From Paraglaciecola sp. T6c (GTDB lineage Bacteria > Pseudomonadota > Gammaproteobacteria > Enterobacterales > Alteromonadaceae), in the NCBI RefSeq assembly GCF_000014225.1, contig NC_008228.1, forward strand, positions 3,720,001-3,784,000: a stretch of DNA of 64,000 nt, written 5' to 3'. Position 1 is the first letter of the stretch; the number at the start of each line of letters is the position of its first letter. This document shows positions 18,151-25,647 of the stretch, piece by piece. The position numbers and the translations under genes were made by a program. The notes under the pieces are model-generated. The model was not told where the DNA came from. It was given only the letters and a program-made list of their open reading frames with translations, and did no database searches.

Positions 18151-18196
18151 CTCTTTTCTTCTACACCGTTTTATAACAGTGTAAAAACGAAAAGAG
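18151..18196. repeat. Inverted repeat in the flgN-flgP intergenic region
   Basis: CTCTTTTC at 18151-18158 is complementary to GAAAAGAG at 18189-18196, with inner ACAC/GTGT pairs. It lies between the convergent flgN and flgP genes and may help end transcription, but it has no proper T run. Nothing else was recognised in the 300 bases around it. Confidence 0.35.
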
Positions 18197-18336
18197 TCAG
18201 ACTCTGATACAACTAATTTGTCATCAAACAATTTACCTTAAAAAAGTGCGCATCAAACATTCATTCACGGCAACCTATTGCCGCCTAGCCGATTTAAGTA
18301 GCTCGTCGCCCCCGTACCTTAGTGCTAACCTTACTT

Positions 18337-18798
18337 CTAATAGTAATGTACATCCTTTACTCGTTTTGGCCGCGCCGTTGAAAGGTAAATGTCATAAACA
18401 CGTTTAAAGTCTAACTCTAGTTCTGTTGCATACAGATCGTCACCCACCGGGTAGCTTTTAATAACGCGAGCACCGCGAATAACTCCTTGAACTGAGCTCG
18501 ACAAGCGCTCATCTGACAACAAAAAATTGGATAACGTTTGGCTGCCGTCAACTTTTTGGCCATACACTTGCTCTGTGAGCTCGCGGTACGCATCAAGTTT
18601 CGAGGCCTTGATCGCCATTAACATTTTTGTGGAGTCTGAATTGCCACGTTGTCCTTTAATTGGCGCATAACCAATGGCTGATAGCACTGGGTAATCTTGC
18701 GGCTCCACCACTTCCCATTCAACTTGTTTATCAAAGACTGATGAGCAGCCACCAAGCATTAGGCTCAAGCCCAATAAAGTCATACTTAATATCTTCAT
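18337..18798 (-). CDS. flgP: Flagellar outer-membrane lipoprotein FlgP (LPP20 family)
   Basis: FlgP-type lipoproteins form the outer-membrane disk or ring (H-ring-associated) around polar flagella. The 153-residue protein has a lipoprotein signal with lipobox LGGCS near residue 18. The LPP20-type core includes KMLMAIKASKLDAYRELTEQ and SVQGVIRGARVIKSYPVGDD. The start at 18798 has GGA six bases upstream; an ATG two codons earlier also exists. It is divergent from flgT with 285 bases between. The flgO partner found beside flgP in Vibrio was not seen here. Confidence 0.85.
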   Translation of the reverse strand: MKILSMTLLGLSLMLGGCSSVFDKQVEWEVVEPQDYPVLSAIGYAPIKGQRGNSDSTKMLMAIKASKLDAYRELTEQVYGQKVDGSQTLSNFLLSDERLSSSVQGVIRGARVIKSYPVGDDLYATELELDFKRVYDIYLSTARPKRVKDVHYY

Positions 18799-19083
18799 AA
18801 TCATTCCAGTGATGACGGACCTGCACCTCTAGGTAAGTGCTTTTATAGTCATTCATAGTTGTAACCTGATAAGTAGTAGCAAAAGCAAGCAAGAACCACA
18901 CCTTTATTTACTAATGTATGACTAAAGAGAGATAACCAATGACACTTTTCAAAACTGCTTAATTTAGGTACGAAAAATGCTTTATTCAAATATATTGGGA
19001 AAATTGACAGTTCTATATTCTATTTCGTCATTTTTCAAAGAGTAGAAGCACACCCTTAGCCATCATCACAAGCGAGCCACACT

Positions 19084-20253
19084 ATGCCAAAGCTAGGCGA
19101 CATGCTAACCGTCTTATTAATCTGGGTTTTATGGGTACTCATCTTTGTGCCAATACCAACCAATGCAGCGTGGTTCGAGGCGACGGGTCAAGCAGTTATC
19201 AATAACGGCAATAAGGCCTTAGCCAAAAAACAGGCCACTCAAGAGGCCGTTAAACAGGCATTAATGTTTGCGGGCGCATCCATTACCAGTGTACAGGCGA
19301 TGTCAAATGGCTTACTAGAAAATGACCGGTTCGAAATCCGCAGTGGCGGTGAGGTCAATGACTTAGCTTTGATCAGTGAAACTTACCACGATGATTATGT
19401 GACCATCGTCATTCGCGCAGACATCTTTGCCCAAAGAACACAATGTGATGCAGCGCAGTATAAAAAGCGCTTGGTCAGCACTTGGTTCCCTATTCGAGAC
19501 CGCCAGCAAGGAATCACTGGCGGGTTAACAGAATTTGGCCAAACGGTCAGTGAGCTCTTTGAACAACAGTTTAACCAGACCAGTCGTTTCGCCCGTATGA
19601 CTCAGCGCCAACCTTACTATTTATCACCACAAAGCCCTGACATACAAAGCGATATCATCACGCTTGCTCGTCAAACTGATAATCAATATGTATTGATTGG
19701 GGAAATCACCGAGTTATCCGTAGAGCGCTCGTCCCGTAACGCGCTGCTATTTTGGCAGGACGCGCCATTGTCTCGGAATTTTCGTTTAGAGCTATCTCTA
19801 TACGACGGCAACAACGCTTCTTTACTCAAGCAAGAACGCATGGCTATTAACACGCCGTGGGAATTCGAACTACACCAACAGGTCAGCCCATCTAGTCGGC
19901 AGTTATGGCAGTCGCAATTTGGCCAAGCCGTGACAGCAACCATCACCGAACAAGCGTCATTGATAGATGAAGCCTTAGACTGCCTACCTACTTACGCTCG
20001 TGTTTTACAGGTCAGTAACGAGCAACTCACCATTAACATTGGCAAACAAGATGGTGTACAGATTGGTGACGAGTTAACCCTTTTCAAACATGCCCAATTT
20101 GTGGATGCCATCGGTAACCTTCATCAACAATTACAGCTTCATCCAAATCAAGTAAAAGTGATGCAAGTATACAATGAAACCGCAGTGTTAACGTCGACCT
20201 CAAGTGCCCCACTGGCTAACATTCAGCCAAACGATTTCGTTGCACGTCAGTAG
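19084..20253 (+). CDS. flgT: Flagellar H-ring protein FlgT
   Basis: FlgT is a periplasmic protein of the H ring that surrounds the basal body of sodium- and polar-type flagella and stabilises the stator ring. The 389-residue protein has an N-terminal hydrophobic signal (about 7-28, ending NAAWFEATGQAV). The FlgT N domain follows (NKALAKKQATQEAVKQALMF), then middle and C-terminal domains (LTINIGKQDGVQIGDELTLF, about 318-337). An ATG at 19102 with AGGCGAC upstream is an alternative start. Length and layout match the Vibrio protein (about 377). Confidence 0.9.
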   Translation: MPKLGDMLTVLLIWVLWVLIFVPIPTNAAWFEATGQAVINNGNKALAKKQATQEAVKQALMFAGASITSVQAMSNGLLENDRFEIRSGGEVNDLALISETYHDDYVTIVIRADIFAQRTQCDAAQYKKRLVSTWFPIRDRQQGITGGLTEFGQTVSELFEQQFNQTSRFARMTQRQPYYLSPQSPDIQSDIITLARQTDNQYVLIGEITELSVERSSRNALLFWQDAPLSRNFRLELSLYDGNNASLLKQERMAINTPWEFELHQQVSPSSRQLWQSQFGQAVTATITEQASLIDEALDCLPTYARVLQVSNEQLTINIGKQDGVQIGDELTLFKHAQFVDAIGNLHQQLQLHPNQVKVMQVYNETAVLTSTSSAPLANIQPNDFVARQ

Positions 20254-20302
20254 CCCTTTCATTATGAGTGGTGCTGGGCAATAATAGCTGCACTTGAACG
20301 GC

Positions 20303-20377
20303 GTCCCCGTAGTTTAATGGATAAAACGAGCCCCTCCTAAGGGCTAGATCTTGGTTCGATTCCAGGTGGGGATACCA
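20303..20377 (+). tRNA. tRNA-Arg(CCU)
   Basis: This is a 75-base cloverleaf with acceptor arms GTCCCCG/TGGGGAT, anticodon loop CTCCTAA (anticodon CCT), TTCGATT T loop and an encoded CCA. It reads rare AGG codons. It lies 49 bases after flgT and marks the left edge of an accessory-looking stretch; no repeat of its 3' end was found downstream in the window. Confidence 0.95.
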
Positions 20378-20623
20378 AATTAATTTGAGATTGAATCACT
20401 TTTGCCGCCAAAATTTCTCACGACAATTCGCTTCCTAAATAGCAACCCATTTATCTTACAACTGGCTTTATCTACCTAGAAACCTTCTTTTTACTGGATG
20501 TATGCCCATAAGCATGTTTTGGGAAGCATAACTGGCGATGTGTTAATTGAATTAGATGGGTGAATAGCGAACAGACCACTTTGTTCAAATATGCCCAGGG
20601 GCTTGTGCCCCTAAGCATGACGT

Positions 20624-21580
20624 TTATGCGTCTTGTTCTCTAGCGTGACGCACGAGATTTGTCATCCAAGAACCTCCCGAGCACCAGTTTTCATCAGATG
20701 CTTCCGCTGATGCAACGGCAACGACATATGGCCCATCGTTCCAAAATGCAAACATAGGCCCACCCGAGTTACCAGGTGTTAAATCCGCGTGGGTGCTCAT
20801 CGATCTACCTGGGCCGAGATCATACCAAGGCTCATCAAGTTTCTTATCCCTTTGATAAGTTGGGCGCAATGCACCGCCTATACTTCCAGGATAACCGATG
20901 TTGAACCAATAGGGTTCGCCATCCCATGAACTGTTGTATGTCCGAGTTCCCATCCAACCAAATAAATCACCGATCCTATCACTCGTCACTAACACGGCAT
21001 AATCTTCATCAACCTCAAACCAACTGACAGTACGTCCAGTAATTTTGGTGTAAAACCAAACTCTTGATATAGATGTGCTTGCTCTAAGAGAGCCGGCAGA
21101 CCTATGTACTTCAACCGTGCCAGCCCCATTTGAACTCCAATCAACTACGTGACTTGCCGTTAACACATGGCGAGGACCTACAATAACGCCAGACCCACTC
21201 CCAGATGAAGTGACGACTTTACAAATGGTTCCCCATGGATAGCTCGTGTCATTGTATATTCTGCGGTCTTCTGCGTTAAAAACCGTTAATGGCGATAAGT
21301 CTTTGCCATTGAGAGATACCCGCGTGGGCTTAGCTAGCTTTGCTTTGCAAGGCTTTGGGCTGGTGCCGAACCACTTAGGTATCATTGGGATGGTTGGTTT
21401 ATTGTCAGCATCTTGGATACTTTTATGCTCGACGCTCTTCAGTTTGTAACTCTTTAACTCAGGCAGGAGCATCGACTGCAGCTCCTTGGGAATTTTACCT
21501 TTCGAACTTCTAGCAAAAAATTTAGCCACTTGATCGTAGGCTAAGGGGGATTCAACATCTTTTTCATTTCCATTAGTCAT
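20624..21580 (-). CDS. Trypsin-like (S1/V8-type) serine protease
   Basis: This is a predicted endopeptidase of the chymotrypsin fold. The 318-residue protein has the full catalytic triad: His144 in VLTASHVVDW, Asp193 (or Asp191) in DEDYAVLV, and Ser272 in LTPGNSGGPMF. The first ~110 residues are charged, lack a signal peptide, and could be a propeptide or binding region. Two cysteines near 120 and 304 could form a disulfide. It stands alone between tRNA-Arg and a TonB receptor, with no operon partner, which suggests acquisition at a tRNA locus. The substrate and site of action are unknown; export by a leaderless route or cytoplasmic use cannot be distinguished. Confidence 0.85.
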   Translation of the reverse strand: MTNGNEKDVESPLAYDQVAKFFARSSKGKIPKELQSMLLPELKSYKLKSVEHKSIQDADNKPTIPMIPKWFGTSPKPCKAKLAKPTRVSLNGKDLSPLTVFNAEDRRIYNDTSYPWGTICKVVTSSGSGSGVIVGPRHVLTASHVVDWSSNGAGTVEVHRSAGSLRASTSISRVWFYTKITGRTVSWFEVDEDYAVLVTSDRIGDLFGWMGTRTYNSSWDGEPYWFNIGYPGSIGGALRPTYQRDKKLDEPWYDLGPGRSMSTHADLTPGNSGGPMFAFWNDGPYVVAVASAEASDENWCSGGSWMTNLVRHAREQDA

Positions 21581-21745
21581 TAGAATTTCCTTTTAAAAAT
21601 AATTAATGTTTATCAGTAACCTTCACTAAATGATTACTACGATAAGCATAGTCGCTGCTCAGTATTGACGCGAACCGCATAGAATTTTCTTACCCAAATG
21701 GGAGGGAAACAAACAAGAGATTAAGCTCCTAATCAGCTAATTTAA

Positions 21746-21985
21746 TATCAAAATAGACAATTCAAACCTAGGCACGCCCGGACAAAATCTCGCAATATAG
21801 CTAAAAACAACATAAGTGGAAGCGGCTCTGGCCTTCTTATTTGGAAAGAAATAACTGCGATTGATGTAAAGCGTAGATGCGTGTCCGGCAGAGCAATTAT
21901 TTCAACGACTGAACTTGAAGCAAGAAAACTGAGTGTGCTGGATGATAATCTTAATCGTCACAAAATTATCACGAAATATAGTTAA
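21746..21985 (+). pseudogene. Open reading frame without a start codon, possible gene remnant
   Basis: A 79-codon open frame sits between two stops in the 616-base gap before the TonB receptor. It has no usable ATG; the only GTG lies in the middle. Its translation has a protein-like make-up (SGSGSGLLIWKEITAIDVK, then STTELEARKLSVLDDNLN). I do not recognise the family. It may be the end of a decayed gene or chance. The rest of this gap is AT-rich with only the Fur-like site recognised. Confidence 0.2.
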
Positions 21986-22095
21986 TTCACTTCATTTGAA
22001 CATTTAAACAACACGTCTCTTTAGCAGTAAAGTTTCTGCGATATATATCACTATTCGCTCATACCGAATGCTGCTCATCCCGCTTGCAAGTTATT

Positions 22096-22114
22096 GATAA
22101 TAGTTTGCATTACC
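22096..22114 (+). promoter_or_regulatory. Fur-box-like operator upstream of the TonB receptor
   Basis: GATAATAGTTTGCATTACC matches the 19-base Fur consensus GATAATGATAATCATTATC at 13 positions and lies 82 bases before the receptor ATG. This suggests iron repression of the receptor gene. Confidence 0.55.
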
Positions 22115-22196
22115 CTTTCTCTTTACATATTATCTTCGCGCCTTTTAACATGCTTGACACACAATCAACACAAAAGTAACGGATACCTAAACTAAA

Positions 22197-24413
22197 ATGA
22201 AAAGAACGCTACTCGCTACCGCTGTCGCAACCACAATGTTTACCTCAGTTGCACAAGAAACACAGAACAATAATGCAATTGACACCGTTACTATTTACGG
22301 CAATCAACTTAAGGTCCAGGAAGCCACAGGTGCGGCTCAGTACATTGGTGAGCAAGACTTAGAGAAGTTCGCCTACACAGATATTCAACGCATTATTAGG
22401 CAAGCGCCGGGTGTGTCTTTGCAAGTAGAAGACGGTTACGGCTTACGCCCAAACATCAGTATCCGCGGTGTAGCGACTGAGCGAAGTGGTCGTATTACGT
22501 TATTAGAAGACAACGTTTTGATTGCTCCTGCACCCTACTCAGCCCCTTCAGCGTATTACTTCCCTACTGCTGGGAGAATGAGCGCTTTTGAAGTTGTTAA
22601 AGGCCCTGCGGCGATTACCCAAGGGCCCTATACTATAGGCGGGGCAATCAATATGATTTCAACACCTATCCCTAGCACTCAAAGCGGACAAGTCACATTG
22701 GAGGCAGGTCAAGATGCGACCTATCGTGCCCATGCCACAATAGGCGGTCAGAATGACAGTGGCTTCGGTTATTTACTTGAAGCGCACCAATGGCAATCTG
22801 ATGGTTTTCAAGATATTGACCGCAGCAGCAACGACACAGGTTTAGATGTGACCGATGTCACCATGAAACTTGCCTATTCACCAAGAGATTCACGCCATAG
22901 TGTAGAGCTTAAACTGCAATACACAGATCAAGATTCAGAGCAAAGCTACTTAGGTTTGACGGATGCTGATTTTGCCAACAATGCACAGCGTCGCTACGGC
23001 TTATCGGCCCTAGACAACATCAGCACAGAACATACACAAGTGATGTTGAATTATGCGTTTGAAATCAATAAACACTTACACTTCACGGCAGTTGCCTACA
23101 ATAATACCCACGAACGTGATTGGTTTAAAACCGAAGGCATTGACTTAGACGGTAGCGAAAACGCTCAAGACTTCTCGCGTACCAGTTGGTCAGATGTCGT
23201 CAACGCTATCAATAACAATGAATCAATTGGTGATACCAGTGTCGCTATGCTTCAAGGTATTTTAGATGGCAGCATAGACACCGAAGTCGGGAGTATTCAA
23301 TTGCGCTCTAACAGCCGAGAGTATTTTTCACGTGGTATCCAGTTTGGTTTGAACTGGAATAAGCAATTTGGTGAAGCCAAGCACCATATTGAGATGGGTC
23401 TGCGCCTGCACGAAGATGAAGAGGACCGCCTACAGCGTAACAGTACGTATCAGCAAGTAGACGGCCAATTGTTATTAAGTGATTTAGGTGAGCTTGGCAA
23501 CGCGGGCAATCGAGTACAGGATGCAGATGCATTAGCGCTGCACGTTTACGATCGGATTGAGCTCGGTGATTGGATTTTCACGCCAGGTCTACGCTTCGAA
23601 GATATCAGCCAAAGCCGCACTCGTTACACGAATGGCGCTGAACGAGTATTTCGTGACGACAGAGAAAATGACACCACAGTCTTATTACCTGGCTTAGGCG
23701 TGCTGTACAAAGTAGATGGCAACTTAAACTTGATTGCCGGTGCTCATAAAGGATTCACTGCACCAAGTAACTCCCCAGGTGCGAAAGAAGAAGAAGCGGT
23801 TAACTACGAATTAGGCTTTCGTTACAACAATAACGCTTTGAACGCAGAGCTAGTCTACTTTTTAAGTGACTACGACAACATCGTAGGTGTGTGTACTGCA
23901 TCTTCTGGCAGTAATTGTGAAATAGGTGACGCGTTCAATGGGGATGCAGCTACCGTACAAGGCATTGAATTCTTACTGAAAACTGAATTAGGCCAATTCA
24001 ACGGCGTGCGCATTCCATTCAATATAACCTACAGCTACATCGACAGTGAATTTGATACGGACATTTCAGGCACTGACTTTTTTGGTGACGTTAGTGCGGG
24101 CGACAGTATTCCTTATATTCCAGAAAACCAAGGGCAAATAACCATAGGGTTAGAAGGCGATAAATGGACGACTTACCTAAATGCCGTGTATGTAGACGGT
24201 GTTTGTACTCGTGCTTCGTGTGGCGGTTTCGAGGTGACAGACAGTTCATTCATTCTTGACCTATCTGGCTCGTACAACGTAAGTAACGACTTACGTGTTT
24301 TCGCTCGTATCGAAAACCTAACCGACCAAGAAGACATTGTCAGCCGTCAACCTTACGGTGCTCGCCCTAACAAATCGCGTACGGCTTCTGTAGGCGTTAC
24401 TTACAGCTTTTAA
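22197..24413 (+). CDS. TonB-dependent outer-membrane receptor (FecA-like)
   Basis: This is a ligand-gated outer-membrane transporter powered by TonB, probably for a ferric chelate. The 738-residue protein has a signal peptide (about 1-20), a plug domain (about 30-155: DTVTIYGNQ TonB-box-like region, RIIRQAPGVSLQVEDGYGLR, ISIRGVATERSGRI, GPAAITQGPYTIGGAINMIS) and a 22-strand barrel ending in the aromatic C-terminus SVGVTYSF. Paired cysteines occur at CTASSGSNC and CTRASC in outer loops. It resembles the FecA/ferric-citrate branch, but the ligand is not certain. The gene stands alone with a Fur-like site upstream. No FecI/FecR genes are near. Confidence 0.9.
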   Translation: MKRTLLATAVATTMFTSVAQETQNNNAIDTVTIYGNQLKVQEATGAAQYIGEQDLEKFAYTDIQRIIRQAPGVSLQVEDGYGLRPNISIRGVATERSGRITLLEDNVLIAPAPYSAPSAYYFPTAGRMSAFEVVKGPAAITQGPYTIGGAINMISTPIPSTQSGQVTLEAGQDATYRAHATIGGQNDSGFGYLLEAHQWQSDGFQDIDRSSNDTGLDVTDVTMKLAYSPRDSRHSVELKLQYTDQDSEQSYLGLTDADFANNAQRRYGLSALDNISTEHTQVMLNYAFEINKHLHFTAVAYNNTHERDWFKTEGIDLDGSENAQDFSRTSWSDVVNAINNNESIGDTSVAMLQGILDGSIDTEVGSIQLRSNSREYFSRGIQFGLNWNKQFGEAKHHIEMGLRLHEDEEDRLQRNSTYQQVDGQLLLSDLGELGNAGNRVQDADALALHVYDRIELGDWIFTPGLRFEDISQSRTRYTNGAERVFRDDRENDTTVLLPGLGVLYKVDGNLNLIAGAHKGFTAPSNSPGAKEEEAVNYELGFRYNNNALNAELVYFLSDYDNIVGVCTASSGSNCEIGDAFNGDAATVQGIEFLLKTELGQFNGVRIPFNITYSYIDSEFDTDISGTDFFGDVSAGDSIPYIPENQGQITIGLEGDKWTTYLNAVYVDGVCTRASCGGFEVTDSSFILDLSGSYNVSNDLRVFARIENLTDQEDIVSRQPYGARPNKSRTASVGVTYSF

Positions 24414-24487
24414 TCGGAATTTGCAGTAACGTATTTAATCAACATAAGCTATATCGCACATCGCCTTACATTTGAAGTCAACCAAAT

Positions 24488-24619
24488 CTAAGGCGGTGTT
24501 TTATTCTTTACGACCAGTATTTTTCTGTCGTCAACGTTCTTACCAACACTCCAAATAGCCACACCCTTTCCTTTTGAGCGTGCAAATGCATCAACTGCAT
24601 CGTTCTTTGCCTCAAGAAT
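24488..24619 (-). pseudogene. Truncated protein-coding remnant (44 codons)
   Basis: A minus-strand open frame ending at 24488 encodes a protein-like segment (LEAKNDAVDAFARSKGKG, AIWSVGKNVDDRKIL) but is cut off upstream by an in-frame TAG close to its first codons and has no start codon. It seems to be the C-terminal stub of a lost gene downstream of the TonB receptor. The family is unknown. Confidence 0.25.
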
Positions 24620-24752
24620 TTGTTGCTAACCATGTCATCGAGCCTAAATTTTCGTTAAATCAAGCTCATAATCAATACTGACTTGGTAATTTATCTTGAA
24701 TCAACGTTATAATCGAGCCAGTTGTAATTCGCTAGAGGATGTATACGAGTTT

Positions 24753-25529
24753 ATGTCGAACGATAATAGTAAAGATGAAATGCCCTCCATGGTTTTGGAT
24801 AAAGACGATGTGGAATCTTATCGTCGTAATCGTGGCCCTGCTCCATCGAAAAAGGAAAAATCATCTCCCACGAGTACACCCAGTAAAGCGCCAAAAGCGA
24901 AAGGCTCTGGCCCTTCTTGGTTAGCGTTAACTTTTATTATTATTATTTTAGGTGCGGGAATCGGTTATACGGCCTACACCATTGAGCAACAAAAGCTAGT
25001 GATCATCGAAGCGCAAAAGCGCATCGGCGATTTGGAAAACCGGCTTTCCGCCACTGGTGAAGAGATGGACCAATCAGCGGTCGCTCTGCAAGTTAAAGTG
25101 GGTGAGCTGAGCAAAAAAACGCAAGATTTGTGGGAACAAATGGATAAGCTTTGGGCTTCCGCTTGGCGCAGAAACCAGTCTGAAATTAAAGATCTCGAAG
25201 CGAGTATGAAATCTCAAAAATCAGCCATTGAACAGAGCATCAGTGCCGTAAAAGGTGAAACTGACGTGAACGCCACAACGGTAGGCCTATTGCAAGAACA
25301 GTTAGACAGCACTAACAATACGGCTAATCGCTTAGCACAGCTGTTAAACCAAGTAGAGCAAACCGGCATAGATACTGAACAGCAAGTAACCAGTTTGCGT
25401 GAAAAATTAATGTCCACTGCATTAGCCAGTAATGGTTTAACTGGTCGTATCGCTGAGCTAGAAAAATGGCGCAAAAACGCTGAGCAGCAATTGAAGGCCA
25501 GTAATCAACCTGCTGCTGCAACTCCCTAA
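24753..25529 (+). CDS. Single-pass inner-membrane coiled-coil protein, function unknown
   Basis: This 258-residue protein has a charged, proline-rich cytoplasmic N-terminus (about 1-53), one membrane helix (WLALTFIIIILGAGIGYTAY, about 54-75) and a long periplasmic alpha-helical coiled coil rich in Gln, Glu, Lys and Ala to the end. The start at 24753 (MSNDNSKDE) was preferred to the open frame upstream at 24696. It is followed by a perfect palindromic terminator at 25585 and is convergent with the aminopeptidase gene. Structural similarity to cell-division or envelope linkers is only general; no function is assigned. Confidence 0.75.
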   Translation: MSNDNSKDEMPSMVLDKDDVESYRRNRGPAPSKKEKSSPTSTPSKAPKAKGSGPSWLALTFIIIILGAGIGYTAYTIEQQKLVIIEAQKRIGDLENRLSATGEEMDQSAVALQVKVGELSKKTQDLWEQMDKLWASAWRRNQSEIKDLEASMKSQKSAIEQSISAVKGETDVNATTVGLLQEQLDSTNNTANRLAQLLNQVEQTGIDTEQQVTSLREKLMSTALASNGLTGRIAELEKWRKNAEQQLKASNQPAAATP

Positions 25530-25584
25530 CACTTAACAATTGCTCTGAAATAACGCCTGACATGGATTCATGTTTACTTATATT

Positions 25585-25612
25585 AAAAAAGGAGACCTAG
25601 GTCTCCTTTTTT
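25585..25612. terminator. Bidirectional terminator between two convergent genes
   Basis: A 28-base perfect palindrome (A6, GGAGACC/GGTCTCC, T6) lies 55 bases after the coiled-coil protein gene and 35 bases after the aminopeptidase stop on the other strand. It can end transcription in both directions. Confidence 0.9.
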
Positions 25613-25647
25613 AATTGGATCGTTATCTTATCTACTCAACGAAATAA

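Noticed and set aside
18805-19083. Sigma-54-like TGG...TTGC in the flgP-flgT gap
   Set aside because: Spacing is one base short of the strict -24/-12 distance.
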